A stretch of DNA of 28,719 nucleotides from assembly GCA_964430375.1 (NCBI GenBank), contig CAYSEZ010000005.1, forward strand, positions 1 to 28,719, given 5' to 3'. The stretch comes from HGM10836 sp964430375 (GTDB taxonomy: Bacteria; Bacillota_I; Bacilli_A; RF39; UBA660). Under the pieces are notes generated by a model, which worked only from the letters and a program-made list of their open reading frames with translations, was not told the origin of the DNA and searched no databases. The translations under genes and the position numbers were made by a program. Shown here in pieces: positions 1 through 8,392 of the stretch (the stretch's first letter is position 1; every line of letters begins with the position of its first letter).

Positions 1-212
1 AAGAATTAAAAAGAGAACAATTACTTGCTACAAAAAAGACTGGATATAATGAAGGTATTGAACAAGGTATTGAACAAGGTATAAAACAAGGTTCTTTAGA
101 AAAAAGCAAAGAAATAGCAAAAAAACTACTTGATAAGAGTATGAGTATTGAGGAAATATCTTTAATAACTGGCTTATCTTTAGAAGAGATACAATCTATG
201 AAAAAAGATTAA
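1..212 (+). CDS. Rpn-like / PD-(D/E)XK nuclease-transposase family protein, C-terminal fragment
   Basis: The frame is open from base 3 to a TAA at 210-212, so only the last 69 residues of a protein are present. It holds a short repeat (GIEQGIEQGIKQG), encoded by near-identical 12-bp units at about 52-93, followed by a helical tail ending in SIEEISLITGLSLEEIQSMKKD. Glutamine/glycine/glutamate repeats followed by a short helix-turn-helix-like tail are typical of the C-terminus of Rpn-type recombination-promoting nucleases and the related PD-(D/E)XK transposase family. The catalytic domain lies outside the window, so the family call rests on the tail alone. Confidence 0.6.
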   Translation, partial: ELKREQLLATKKTGYNEGIEQGIEQGIKQGSLEKSKEIAKKLLDKSMSIEEISLITGLSLEEIQSMKKD

Positions 213-255
213 TTATATTATATAGTTAGCTTTTTAATATTATTAATTAAATAAT

Positions 256-261
256 TATAAT
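256..261 (+). promoter_or_regulatory. Candidate -10 box upstream of the GNAT gene
   Basis: A perfect TATAAT lies about 75 bp before the GNAT start. The best -35 at 17-bp spacing is TTTAAT (233-238), which is weak. A 7-bp inverted repeat (AGAATTA 266-272, TAATTCT 284-290) follows in the presumed leader. In DNA this AT-rich an isolated TATAAT is weak evidence. Confidence 0.3.
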
Positions 262-335
262 AGACAGAATTAAATAACGAAACTAATTCTAAAGAGCTAT
301 TAAATTTGAAAAATTAATTTCTAAGGAGTGATTAA

Positions 336-818
336 ATGCAAATAATAGAATATCAAGAAAAGTATTTAGAAGATGTTAGGGATTTACTTGTAGAGCTAGA
401 AGAATATATATTAACTATTGATGAAGATAAATTAGATAGAATACATCCTGAATATAGAGATAAAATGGCTATTTTAGATTTAGAAGAAGTAAGTGAAAAC
501 TCTGGTAAATGTTATTTAGCAATAGAAAATAACAATGTAATTGGCTTAATAATGGGTTATGTTAAAACTTATGATGAATACGATTATTTAGATTATAAGT
601 GTCCTAGAAGTGGTGAGATATCCGAACTTATTGTATCTAAAAATGTTAGAAGTAAAGGTATTGGGAAGATGCTTATGCAAAAAATGGAAGAATATTTAAA
701 AAGTATAGGTTGCGAGTATATATTTATAGATGTTTTTGCTTATAATGAAAATGCTATTAAATTTTATGAAAAACAGGGTTATCATACAAGAATGTTAATT
801 GATGTAAAAAAGATTTAA
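336..818 (+). CDS. GNAT-family N-acetyltransferase
   Basis: This 160-residue protein has the length and order of a single GNAT domain. The acetyl-CoA pyrophosphate-binding signature is seen as VRSKGIGKMLM around residues 104-114. It follows the acidic strand GEISELIVSK and is followed by the usual C-terminal pattern of a hydrophobic strand, then NENAIKFYEKQGY. The family transfers an acetyl group from acetyl-CoA to an amine; the substrate cannot be read from the sequence. A clear SD (AAGGAG at 323-328) precedes the ATG. It is probably transcribed alone, since trigger factor downstream has its own promoter. Confidence 0.85.
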   Translation: MQIIEYQEKYLEDVRDLLVELEEYILTIDEDKLDRIHPEYRDKMAILDLEEVSENSGKCYLAIENNNVIGLIMGYVKTYDEYDYLDYKCPRSGEISELIVSKNVRSKGIGKMLMQKMEEYLKSIGCEYIFIDVFAYNENAIKFYEKQGYHTRMLIDVKKI

Positions 819-845
819 AAAGAAGATATTAATTAAAAAAATTCC

Positions 846-874
846 TTGCTTAAGTATAACACTTATTGTATAAT
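846..874 (+). promoter_or_regulatory. Sigma-A-type promoter of tig
   Basis: TTGCTT (846-851), a 17-bp spacer and a perfect TATAAT (869-874) lie just upstream of the SD (GAAGGAG, 884-890) and the tig start at 898. Confidence 0.65.
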
Positions 875-897
875 ATAAAAAAAGAAGGAGATGTATT

Positions 898-2148
898 ATG
901 AAAAATATAAAAGAAATATTAATAAAATTTAATAAAGAAGAATTTGATAATGCTATAGATAAAGCATTTGATAAAAAGAAAAATGATATTGAATTAGATG
1001 GATTTAGAAAGGGTAAAGTACCTAAAGATATTTATTATAAAAGAAGAGGTAAAGAAGCATTATATATGGATGCAGTTGATATTTTATTACCAGATGCTTA
1101 TGATAGATTATTTGAAGAAAATAAGGATTTAAAACCTATTATAACTCCAAAAGTTGATCTTAGAGCACTTTCTGATAATGAAGTAGTTTTTGCATTTACT
1201 ATAACTACTATGCCAGAAGTTAATATTAAAAAATATACTGGATTAGAAGTAGAAAAAAATGAAGTTGAAGTTACAAAAGAAGAAATAGAACATGAATTAT
1301 CTCATATTTTAGAAAGATATACTGAACTTGCTATTAAAGATGGTGAAGTATCTGATGGTGATGTTGCAGTTATCGATTTTGAAGGCTTTTTAGAGGGAGT
1401 ACCTTTTGATGGTGGTAAGGATGAAAACTATTCACTTACTATTGGAACAAATACTTTTATACCAGGTTTTGAAGAACAATTAATTGGTATGAAAAAAGAT
1501 GAAGAAAAAGAAATTAATGTTACTTTCCCAGAAGATTATGGCTCAGAAGATTTAAAAGGAAAAGATGTAGTATTTAAAGTAAAAGTAAATGAAATAAAAG
1601 AAAAAATAACTAGAGAAATGGATGAAGAATTCTTTGAAGATCTAGGTATTGAAGGAGTAAATACTAAAGAAGAATTAGAAAAAGAAATAGAAGAAAATAT
1701 TAGAGTAAATAAAGAACATGATGCAGAAAATAAATATTTTGAAGAATTATTTACTAAAATTAGAGAAAATACTACTGTAGAAATACCAGATGAAGTAGTA
1801 GATGAAGAAACTAATAATTTAATTAAAGAATTTGAAAAAAATATAAAAATGCAAGGTATTTCTTTAGAACTTTTCTATGAAATTACTAAATCAGATGAAG
1901 CTGCATTAAAAGAACAATTAAAAGAAGAAGCTAGAACTCGTGTTTTAAATAGTTTTATACTTGAAGAAATAGTAAATAAAGAAAACTTAAGAGCAAGTAA
2001 AGAAGAATTAGATGCTGAATATGAAAAATTAGCTAAGCAATATAATATGACTGTTGAAGAATTAGAAAAAGAAATAGAAAATAAAGAAATGTTTAAACTA
2101 GAACTTGAAACTAAAAAAGCACTTGAATTCTTAAAAGAAAATAACTAA
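898..2148 (+). CDS. tig: Trigger factor, ribosome-associated chaperone and prolyl isomerase
   Basis: The three trigger-factor domains are present in order. The N-terminal ribosome-binding domain carries the signature GFRKGKVP at residues 35-42. An FKBP-type peptidyl-prolyl isomerase domain spans about 150-236 (GDVAVIDFEGFLEGVPFDGG, then the GTNTFIPGFEEQLIG segment). A long charged helical C-terminal domain fills the rest of the 416 residues. The protein binds the ribosomal exit tunnel and shields nascent chains. The signature sits about eight residues nearer the N-terminus than in E. coli, so the first strand is short, but the SD (GAAGGAG) fits this ATG at 7-nt spacing. It has its own promoter and terminator. 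Confidence 0.96.
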   Translation: MKNIKEILIKFNKEEFDNAIDKAFDKKKNDIELDGFRKGKVPKDIYYKRRGKEALYMDAVDILLPDAYDRLFEENKDLKPIITPKVDLRALSDNEVVFAFTITTMPEVNIKKYTGLEVEKNEVEVTKEEIEHELSHILERYTELAIKDGEVSDGDVAVIDFEGFLEGVPFDGGKDENYSLTIGTNTFIPGFEEQLIGMKKDEEKEINVTFPEDYGSEDLKGKDVVFKVKVNEIKEKITREMDEEFFEDLGIEGVNTKEELEKEIEENIRVNKEHDAENKYFEELFTKIRENTTVEIPDEVVDEETNNLIKEFEKNIKMQGISLELFYEITKSDEAALKEQLKEEARTRVLNSFILEEIVNKENLRASKEELDAEYEKLAKQYNMTVEELEKEIENKEMFKLELETKKALEFLKENN

Positions 2149-2170
2149 AATAAGCATTTGCTTATTTTTT
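2148..2170 (+). terminator. Intrinsic terminator after tig
   Basis: AAATAAGC and GCTTATTT pair perfectly around the loop ATTT, starting at the last base of the tig stop codon and running into a T tract. The thiI SD (AAGGTG, 2172-2177) follows at once, so some readthrough into thiI is likely. Confidence 0.75.
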
Positions 2171-2182
2171 TAAGGTGATAAT

Positions 2183-3364
2183 ATGGAAAATATAATATTA
2201 ATTAAATATGGAGAATTAACTACTAAAAAAGATAATAGAAAGATGTTTATTAATTTACTTGATAATTATTTACATAATAAGTTAAAAGATAAAGATATAA
2301 AAATAATTAAAGATAGATCTAGAATGTATATATATTTTAATGAAGAAGATATGAGTTTTGTTTTAAATATATTAAATAATACTTTTGGTATTCATGCGTT
2401 TAATTTAGCATATAAAGTTAATACTAATACTGATGATATTAAAAATAAAGTTTTAAATTTATTAAAAGAAAAAGAATTTAAAACATTTAAAGTAGTAACT
2501 AATAGACGTGATAAGTCATTTGATATTTGTAGTATGGATTTTAATAATATCATCGGAGAACATATTTTAAAAAATATTCCTAATATTAAAGTAGATGTAA
2601 AAAATCCTGATATTTATGTAAATATTGAAATAAATAAAGATGAAACATTTATTTACTTTAATGATATTAAAGGTCTTGGTGGTTATCCATATGGATCACT
2701 TGGTAAAGGACTTTTAATGTTATCTGGTGGAATAGATTCACCTGTCGCAGGATATCTTTCTTTAAAAAGAGGTATAAAAATAGATGCAATATACTTTGAA
2801 GCAATACCTCATACTAGTTTAAATGCTAGAGAAAAAGTAATTAGTCTTGCTAAAGAATTATTAAAATATTCACTTGATTTTAACTTATATGTTGTACCAA
2901 TAACAACACTTCAAGAAGAAATATATAGGAATGTAGATCCTGCTTATATAATAACCATTTTAAGAAGAATGATGTATAGAATAAGTGAGGAAATAGCAAG
3001 AAATAATAAACATATGGTTTTAATTAATGGAGAAAGTGTTGGACAAGTAGCATCACAAACTCTTTCTAGTATGAATGCAATTAATGAAGTAGTAAAAATA
3101 CCAGTACTTAGACCAGTATGTACATATGATAAATTGGAAATTATAGATATAGCAAAAAAAATAAATACTTATGAAACAAGTATATTACCATATGAAGATT
3201 GTTGTACTATATTTGTACCAAAACATCCTGTTATTAATCCAAAAAGAGATAAATGTGTTTTAAATGAGAGTTTATTTAATTATGAAGAATTAATTAATGA
3301 TGCAGTAAATAATACTTTTGTTATTAAAATAACTAATGAAAATGATTTTAAAGATTTATTATAG
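2183..3364 (+). CDS. thiI: tRNA sulfurtransferase ThiI (4-thiouridine synthesis)
   Basis: The 393-residue protein has an N-terminal ferredoxin-like/THUMP RNA-binding region (about 1-165) and a PP-loop ATP pyrophosphatase domain with the P-loop SGGIDSPVAGY beginning at residue 181. The later DCCTIFVPKHP segment holds the conserved Cys region of ThiI. It adenylates U8 of tRNA and transfers sulfur to make s4U; in some bacteria it also supplies sulfur for thiamine. The C-terminal rhodanese domain of the E. coli enzyme is absent, which is the usual form in Firmicutes. No dedicated NifS-type desulfurase is adjacent; SufS at 17922-19118 is the only sulfur donor visible here. Confidence 0.95.
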   Translation: MENIILIKYGELTTKKDNRKMFINLLDNYLHNKLKDKDIKIIKDRSRMYIYFNEEDMSFVLNILNNTFGIHAFNLAYKVNTNTDDIKNKVLNLLKEKEFKTFKVVTNRRDKSFDICSMDFNNIIGEHILKNIPNIKVDVKNPDIYVNIEINKDETFIYFNDIKGLGGYPYGSLGKGLLMLSGGIDSPVAGYLSLKRGIKIDAIYFEAIPHTSLNAREKVISLAKELLKYSLDFNLYVVPITTLQEEIYRNVDPAYIITILRRMMYRISEEIARNNKHMVLINGESVGQVASQTLSSMNAINEVVKIPVLRPVCTYDKLEIIDIAKKINTYETSILPYEDCCTIFVPKHPVINPKRDKCVLNESLFNYEELINDAVNNTFVIKITNENDFKDLL

Positions 3365-3388
3365 GAATAAATTACCAGTTAAATTTAT

Positions 3389-3417
3389 GTATAAAATTTG
3401 ATAATTTTCACATTCTA
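3389..3417 (+). promoter_or_regulatory. Candidate sigma-G (forespore) promoter of the SASP gene
   Basis: GTATA (3389-3393) matches the Bacillus sigma-G -35 pattern gnATR. After 17 bp, CATTCTA (3411-3417) matches the -10 pattern CATnnTA. The predicted start site, about seven bases later, lies just before the SD (AGGAGGTG, 3427-3434). There is no good sigma-A pair here. Forespore expression is expected for this gene family. Confidence 0.6.
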
Positions 3418-3440
3418 TTAATGCATAGGAGGTGAAAACA

Positions 3441-3647
3441 ATGAACCAATCAAACAACAGTAAGAAACTAGTTGTTCCAGGAGCAAAACAAGCTATCGAT
3501 TCAATGAAATATGAAATAGCTAGAGAATTTGGTGTTACTTTAGGACCAGATGCAACATCAAGAGCTAATGGATCAGTTGGTGGTGAAATTACTAAACGTT
3601 TAGTTGAAAGAGGAATGAGTCAATTAGGCGGATATAGTAATAAATAA
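3441..3647 (+). CDS. Alpha/beta-type small acid-soluble spore protein (SASP)
   Basis: The 68-residue protein shows both hallmarks of alpha/beta SASPs: the germination-protease region MKYEIAREFGV and the DNA-binding block around SRANGSVGGEITKRLV and LGG. These proteins coat forespore DNA, convert it to an A-like form, protect it from UV, and are degraded by Gpr at germination. The ATG at 3441 is chosen because an ideal SD (AGGAGGTG, 3427-3434) sits six bases upstream; an in-frame GTG at 3432 lies inside that SD and is unlikely to be used. Its G+C content and codon choice are higher than those of its neighbours, as expected for a highly expressed gene. Confidence 0.95.
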   Translation: MNQSNNSKKLVVPGAKQAIDSMKYEIAREFGVTLGPDATSRANGSVGGEITKRLVERGMSQLGGYSNK

Positions 3648-3666
3648 TTTAAATAGATTAGAAAAG

Positions 3667-3696
3667 GGTAGAAAGATTAATTTTCTATCTTTTTTT
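3667..3696 (+). terminator. Intrinsic terminator after the SASP gene
   Basis: GGTAGAAA (3667-3674) pairs with TTTCTATC (3682-3689) with one G-U pair around a 7-nt loop, followed by seven T. Confidence 0.8.
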
Positions 3697-3758
3697 GTTA
3701 TTACTTAAGACATTATCATATATTAATCACATAATATTTAAAAAAATTCATTTTATAA

Positions 3759-3787
3759 TTGACAAGTCATATATTTTGATATATATT
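3759..3787 (+). promoter_or_regulatory. Sigma-A-type promoter of the ABC exporter operon
   Basis: A perfect TTGACA (3759-3764), a 17-bp spacer and TATATT (3782-3787) lie about 100 bp before the ABC ATPase start. The resulting leader contains a terminator-like hairpin (3824-3848). Confidence 0.6.
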
Positions 3788-3823
3788 TAATTTGACGTTT
3801 TCAAAAATTATATAGAAATTATT

Positions 3824-3848
3824 AACTACATATAGTATGTGGTTTTTT
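3824..3848 (+). terminator. Terminator-like hairpin in the ABC operon leader (possible attenuator)
   Basis: AACTACATA (3824-3832) pairs with TATGTGGTT (3836-3844), with one G-U pair and the loop TAG. The 3' arm runs into a six-T tract. It lies between the promoter at 3759-3787 and the start codon at 3885, so it could attenuate transcription. No clear alternative antiterminator was found by eye. Confidence 0.5.
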
Positions 3849-3884
3849 GCGTTATATAATTTTTGAGTGGAAAGGAGTGATAAA

Positions 3885-4865
3885 ATGTCGTTTATTGAAG
3901 TAAAAAATCTTACGAAAACATTTAAAGTAAGTGAAAGAAAGGAGGGAAAATTTAGTACTTTAAAAACATTTTTTAGTAGAAATTATAAGTATATTAAAGC
4001 AATTGATGATATATCTTTTTCTATTAAAAAAGGAGAAATAGTAGGGTATATAGGACCAAATGGAGCAGGGAAAAGTACTACTATTAAAATATTATCTGGA
4101 ATACTTACTCCTACTAGTGGAATAGTAAAAATTAATAATATGGTTCCATATTTAGAAAGAAAAAAATATGTATCAAATATTGGAGTAGTATTTGGACAAA
4201 GAAGTCAGTTGTGGTGGGATTTACCAGTAATTGATTCATTTAATTTGTTAAAAGATATTTATAGACTAGATGATGAAGAATATGAAGAAAACTTAAATGA
4301 GCTAATTAATTTGCTTAATTTAAAAAATATAATTAATATCCCAGTAAGAAATTTAAGCCTAGGAAATAGAATGAAAGCAGAAATAGCTGCTGCACTTTTG
4401 CATAAACCAAAAATACTATTTTTGGATGAACCTACTATTGGACTTGATGCAGTAAGTAAAAAAATAGTACGTGATTTTATAAAAAAAATAAATAAAGAAA
4501 ATAATGTAACAGTAATTTTAACTACTCATGATATGAATGATATTTCATCACTTGCTAATAGAGTTATATTAATAGGAAAAGGTAAAAAATTATATGATGG
4601 ATCGCTTAAGAAAATTAAAGAAAAATATGATTATATAAGAAAAATAATTGTAACTACTAATGATAAATTTTTATTAGATGGAGACTATATAATATCTAAA
4701 ACAAGATCAAAAGATAAAACAGAATATGTAATAGATATAAGAAAAATAGATGTAAGTAGTTTTATTAATTTATTATCTTCTAAAATATCAATTATTGATA
4801 TAGATATAGAAAGTAAAAATATAGATGATATTATTACTATGTTATATGAGGAATTTGATATATGA
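3885..4865 (+). CDS. ABC-2 type exporter, ATP-binding subunit
   Basis: The 326-residue protein has Walker A GPNGAGKST, a signature LSLGNRMKAEIA (S-L-G-N instead of the usual S-G-G-Q), Walker B ILFLDEPTIGLD and the switch histidine in TTHD. The N-terminus has an insertion between the first strand and the ATPase core (FSTLKTFFSRNYKYIKAIDD), typical of ATPases that partner DUF990-type permeases. An in-frame GTG at 3867 would add six residues, but the SD AAAGGAG (3871-3877) points to the ATG at 3885. The stop overlaps the next start (ATGA), so translation is coupled. The family exports drugs, lipids or polysaccharides; the substrate is unknown. Confidence 0.9.
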   Translation: MSFIEVKNLTKTFKVSERKEGKFSTLKTFFSRNYKYIKAIDDISFSIKKGEIVGYIGPNGAGKSTTIKILSGILTPTSGIVKINNMVPYLERKKYVSNIGVVFGQRSQLWWDLPVIDSFNLLKDIYRLDDEEYEENLNELINLLNLKNIINIPVRNLSLGNRMKAEIAAALLHKPKILFLDEPTIGLDAVSKKIVRDFIKKINKENNVTVILTTHDMNDISSLANRVILIGKGKKLYDGSLKKIKEKYDYIRKIIVTTNDKFLLDGDYIISKTRSKDKTEYVIDIRKIDVSSFINLLSSKISIIDIDIESKNIDDIITMLYEEFDI

Positions 4866-5665
4866 AATCATACATATCTTACTTTAAATTAAAATTTAAA
4901 ATAGGTCTTCAATATAAAACTGCAGCATATGCTGGTATTTCAACTCAAATTTTCTTTGGACTTGTTTATATTTTTACTTATACTTCGTTTTATGAAACAG
5001 ATACAAATGTTATACCAATGGAATTTAATAAATTAATTAGTTACTTATGGCTTTGTCAAGCATTTTTTGCAATGATTAATTTATTTTATAAAGATAAAGA
5101 AATTATGAATTTAATAAAAACAGGTAATATTGCATATGAATTATGTAGACCTCAAGATTTATATTTTATGTGGTTTAGTAAAATAATGGGAGAACGATTA
5201 TCAATGACATTTTTAAGATGTTTTCCGGTTATATTAGTTGCACTATTAATGCCTAGTCCATATAATTTAAATTTAAGTATTACATTTTTTAGATTATTGT
5301 TATTTTTGATATCGTTTATTCTTTCGATGTTTTTAATGACAACATTAGTTACTTTATATCATATAATATGTTTATTTACTATAGATGATAAAGGAATAGT
5401 TAATATATTTATGGTTTTTGCAGATATATTATCTGGTTTAGTAGTGCCAATTCCATTTTTTCCTCTTTATTTAAAGAAAATAACAAATATATTACCATTT
5501 AGATATATTAGTGATTTTCCATTTAGACTTTATATTAATGATATATCTATAAAAGAAGGATATATAGGTATAATTATACAATTTATATGGATTATTATAC
5601 TGTTTATAATAGGTAAAATACTTACTAAGAAAGCACTTAAAAATATAGTGGTACAAGGAGGTTAA
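4862..5665 (+). CDS. ABC-2 type exporter permease (DUF990-like), first subunit
   Basis: This 267-residue protein has about six hydrophobic membrane segments and overlaps the ATPase gene by four bases. The N-terminus (YFKLKFKIGLQYKTAAYAG) and the cytoplasmic segment with AYELCRPQDLYFMWF fit the ABC2_membrane_6/DUF990 family, whose members come as two different permeases with one ATPase, as here. With the following gene it should form the membrane channel of a heteromeric exporter. Confidence 0.85.
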   Translation: MKSYISYFKLKFKIGLQYKTAAYAGISTQIFFGLVYIFTYTSFYETDTNVIPMEFNKLISYLWLCQAFFAMINLFYKDKEIMNLIKTGNIAYELCRPQDLYFMWFSKIMGERLSMTFLRCFPVILVALLMPSPYNLNLSITFFRLLLFLISFILSMFLMTTLVTLYHIICLFTIDDKGIVNIFMVFADILSGLVVPIPFFPLYLKKITNILPFRYISDFPFRLYINDISIKEGYIGIIIQFIWIIILFIIGKILTKKALKNIVVQGG

Positions 5666-5666
5666 T

Positions 5667-6443
5667 ATGAAATTATATTTTAAATATATGAAAATAAATT
5701 TAAAAGCGGAATTACAGTATAAAAAATCATTTATTATGTCATTAATTGCACAATTATTTATATTTTTTGGATATTATTTTACAATATTATGTTTATTTGA
5801 TAAATTTTCTAATGTAAAGGGATTTACTTTATATGATGTATTATTTACATTTTCAGTAATACAATTTGGTTATTCATTTTGTGAAGTATTTTTTAGAGGA
5901 GTAGATTTATTTGATGAATTAATAATAAAGGGAGAATTTGATAAAATATTAATTAGACCTAGAAATATATTGCTACAAGTATTTTGTGAAAAAATGTTAT
6001 TTTCTAGATTATCTAAAGTACTTGAAGCAATTATTATACTTATAATCTCTCTTGTTAATATAAATGTAGTATGGAGTTTTAATAAGGTTTTAGTATTAAT
6101 ATTTATGTTATTTAGTTCTATTATATTATTTTTATCTATATTTATACTTGCAGCATCATATTGTTTTATAACTATTAAAGGATTAGAAGTTAGAAATTTA
6201 TTAACAGATGGTGGTAAACAAATAGCACAATATCCAATTGGAATATTTAAAAAGGGTATTATACTTGTTTTTACATATATAATACCATTTGGATTAATTA
6301 ATTATTATCCATTATTATATTTATTAGGCAAAAGTAATAGTAATTTATATATGATATCTCCTTTATTTACTATTATATATTTTATATTAAGTATAATAAT
6401 ATTTTATAAAGGAGTAAAAAGATATACAAGTGTAGGAAGTTAA
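5667..6443 (+). CDS. ABC-2 type exporter permease (DUF990-like), second subunit
   Basis: The 258-residue protein is similar in layout to its neighbour. It has a basic start (MKLYFKYMKINLKAELQYKK), several membrane segments, and a cytoplasmic loop with GEFDKILIRPRN that corresponds to the RPQD loop of the first permease. A strong SD (AAGGAGG, about 5655-5661) overlaps the end of the previous gene. A terminator follows at 6471-6500. Confidence 0.85.
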   Translation: MKLYFKYMKINLKAELQYKKSFIMSLIAQLFIFFGYYFTILCLFDKFSNVKGFTLYDVLFTFSVIQFGYSFCEVFFRGVDLFDELIIKGEFDKILIRPRNILLQVFCEKMLFSRLSKVLEAIIILIISLVNINVVWSFNKVLVLIFMLFSSIILFLSIFILAASYCFITIKGLEVRNLLTDGGKQIAQYPIGIFKKGIILVFTYIIPFGLINYYPLLYLLGKSNSNLYMISPLFTIIYFILSIIIFYKGVKRYTSVGS

Positions 6444-6470
6444 ATTATTAAAAATAGTAAAATTATCTTT

Positions 6471-6500
6471 AAAGGTACTTGAAAAAAGTATCTTTTTTTT
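6471..6500 (+). terminator. Intrinsic terminator after the ABC exporter operon
   Basis: GGTACTT (6474-6480) pairs with AAGTATC (6486-6492), extended by flanking A-T pairs, with loop GAAAA and an eight-T tract (6493-6500). An almost identical copy lies at 28620-28648. A promoter overlaps it. Confidence 0.85.
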
Positions 6501-6507
6501 ATATAAT
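6479..6507 (+). promoter_or_regulatory. Promoter of the surface-protein gene, embedded in the terminator
   Basis: TTGAAA (6479-6484) starts in the terminator stem and runs into its loop. After exactly 17 bp, TATAAT (6502-6507) follows the T tract. The SD AGGTGG and the ATG at 6540 lie downstream. Confidence 0.6.
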
Positions 6508-6539
6508 GAATTATATAAGATAATAAAAGGTGGATTACT

Positions 6540-8381
6540 ATGAAAAAAATGAGATTTAGAGATGCAAAATTAAAACTTTCGTTATTTATAAGTATAATTG
6601 GAGTGTTATTTTTAGTTGTTGGTTCATCATATGCAATATTACAAGATAGTAAAATAAGTGAATCTAATCAAGTAATAAATGTAGGAAATGTTAAATTAGA
6701 GCTTAATGAAACTAATAATGGAATAGAATATAATGATTTAACAGATATGACAGATGATGAAGGAATTAAACAGGATAATTATTATAGTTTTAGTATAAAG
6801 AATACTGGAGATACAACTTCAGAATATAATGTTTTTTTAATAAAAGATGAAACAAAGACTAATTCTATAGATGAAAAATATATAAAAGTTGGATTAGAAA
6901 TAAATGAAACTGATTATAAAATTATGAATTTAAAAGAAGTAAATAATCTTATACATAATGATATATTAAAACCAAGTGAGGAAAATAAATATAAATTATG
7001 GGTATGGTTAGATGAAGAAGAGATTAAAAAGGATCCAATAGATGAAAATAGTACATTAAATTTAAAATTAAAGGTTGAAGCAACTCAATATTTGGATGAA
7101 ACCGCTAATACAAAAATTTTATATAATACTATAAGTGATAGTGTAAAGACTTCTAATATAAGTTATCAATATATAAATGGTGCAAATAAAACAGTAAATG
7201 GAGTAACATATAATAATAATGATAATGGAGTGTTCTTATATGATGGAACAGATGATAATAATGGGAGATATTCAATATATTACTATAGAGGTAATGTAAC
7301 TAATAATAATGTATTGTTCGGAGGATTCTGTTGGAAAATAGTTAGAACAACATCAACTGGAGGAGTTAAATTAATATATAATGGAGTACCTAGTAGTGAT
7401 GGATCTTGTAATAATACAGGGACAGCTAGTCAATTAGAAGAAAAAAGTTCGTTTAATGATGATTATGATTCGCCGGCAGATGTAGGATATATGTATGACT
7501 CAAGATATATATATAAATCTAAATCAATGATAAATATATCTGATACATATATGTACGGAAATGATGTAACATATAGTGATGGAACATATACTTTAGTAGA
7601 TACAAAAACATCGACATCATGGAGTAGTGATTATAAAACCTTGGCAGATGGTTATCATTATACATGTTTAAATAGTACAGGAACATGTTCTTCTGTATAT
7701 TATATAATTTATTTTGGAAGAAGTGATACGATGTATTATTTAACATTATCTAACGGTGATACAATTGAAACAGCAAAAGATAAGATGTTTGCAAATAGAT
7801 ACGATAGTTCAATAAAAACAACAATAGATAATTGGTATAAAAATAATTTAACAAATTATACTGACATGTTAGAAAATACAATATTTTGTACTGATAGAAG
7901 TTTTTCAAGCGGTAGTACTGGTGGTCCTTTATCGAATAAGGATACAAATAGCACATCTGTTTCGTATTTTGCAGGATATGAAAGAGAGTATGTTACATAC
8001 TCACCGAGTTTACAGTGTGTAAATCAAAGTGATAGATTTAGTTTAAAAGTAAATAATGGAGGAAGTGCAAATTATGGTAATAATGCATTGACTTATCCAG
8101 TAGGACTTTTGACTTCAGATGAAGTATTATTAGCTGGAGGACAAAATACGAGTAATAGTAGCTATTATTTAAATACAGGAGAAGTTTATTGGCTTGGTTC
8201 TCCAGGGTATTGGTATGCTTCTGAAGCATATGGATATCGTATAAATGCAGATGGCAAACTTTATGCTGGTTATTATGTTATAGATTCTCTTGGTGTTCGT
8301 CCTGTTATATCTTTAAAAGAAGGAACAAGATATGAACCTAATACAGATGGTACTACTTCTAATCCATATGTGATAAAATAG
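6540..8381 (+). CDS. Secreted surface protein: TasA/camelysin-like N-terminal region and DUF6273-like C-terminal domain
   Basis: The 613-residue protein begins with a basic segment and one hydrophobic helix (about 13-33) ending at SSYA, a likely signal peptide. Residues about 40-190 (SNQVINVGNVKLEL, FSIKNTGDTTSEYNV) resemble SipW-dependent TasA/camelysin-type proteins. From about residue 260 (FGGFCWKIVRTT) to the end it resembles DUF6273 surface modules. The tail has YWLGSPGYW near 550, followed by repeated Tyr/Gly/Ser positions, and closes with GVRPVISL, as in C-type-lectin-like binding domains. The function is probably extracellular binding; the ligand is unknown. The tail uses CGT for Arg, unlike the AGA-dominated neighbours. 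It is followed 11 bp later by the toxin-antitoxin pair with no terminator between. Confidence 0.75.
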   Translation: MKKMRFRDAKLKLSLFISIIGVLFLVVGSSYAILQDSKISESNQVINVGNVKLELNETNNGIEYNDLTDMTDDEGIKQDNYYSFSIKNTGDTTSEYNVFLIKDETKTNSIDEKYIKVGLEINETDYKIMNLKEVNNLIHNDILKPSEENKYKLWVWLDEEEIKKDPIDENSTLNLKLKVEATQYLDETANTKILYNTISDSVKTSNISYQYINGANKTVNGVTYNNNDNGVFLYDGTDDNNGRYSIYYYRGNVTNNNVLFGGFCWKIVRTTSTGGVKLIYNGVPSSDGSCNNTGTASQLEEKSSFNDDYDSPADVGYMYDSRYIYKSKSMINISDTYMYGNDVTYSDGTYTLVDTKTSTSWSSDYKTLADGYHYTCLNSTGTCSSVYYIIYFGRSDTMYYLTLSNGDTIETAKDKMFANRYDSSIKTTIDNWYKNNLTNYTDMLENTIFCTDRSFSSGSTGGPLSNKDTNSTSVSYFAGYEREYVTYSPSLQCVNQSDRFSLKVNNGGSANYGNNALTYPVGLLTSDEVLLAGGQNTSNSSYYLNTGEVYWLGSPGYWYASEAYGYRINADGKLYAGYYVIDSLGVRPVISLKEGTRYEPNTDGTTSNPYVIK

Positions 8382-8392
8382 TTTGGTGTATT

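Noticed and set aside
52..93. Short tandem 12-bp repeats as a regulatory repeat
   Set aside because: They are in-frame coding repeats (GIEQ units) of the C-terminal Rpn-like tail, common in that family.
7519..8229. Three open minus-strand frames antisense to the surface-protein gene (63-75 codons)
   Set aside because: They are Tyr/Leu/His-rich mirror translations of Asn/Tyr codons on the coding strand, with no SD and no family resemblance.
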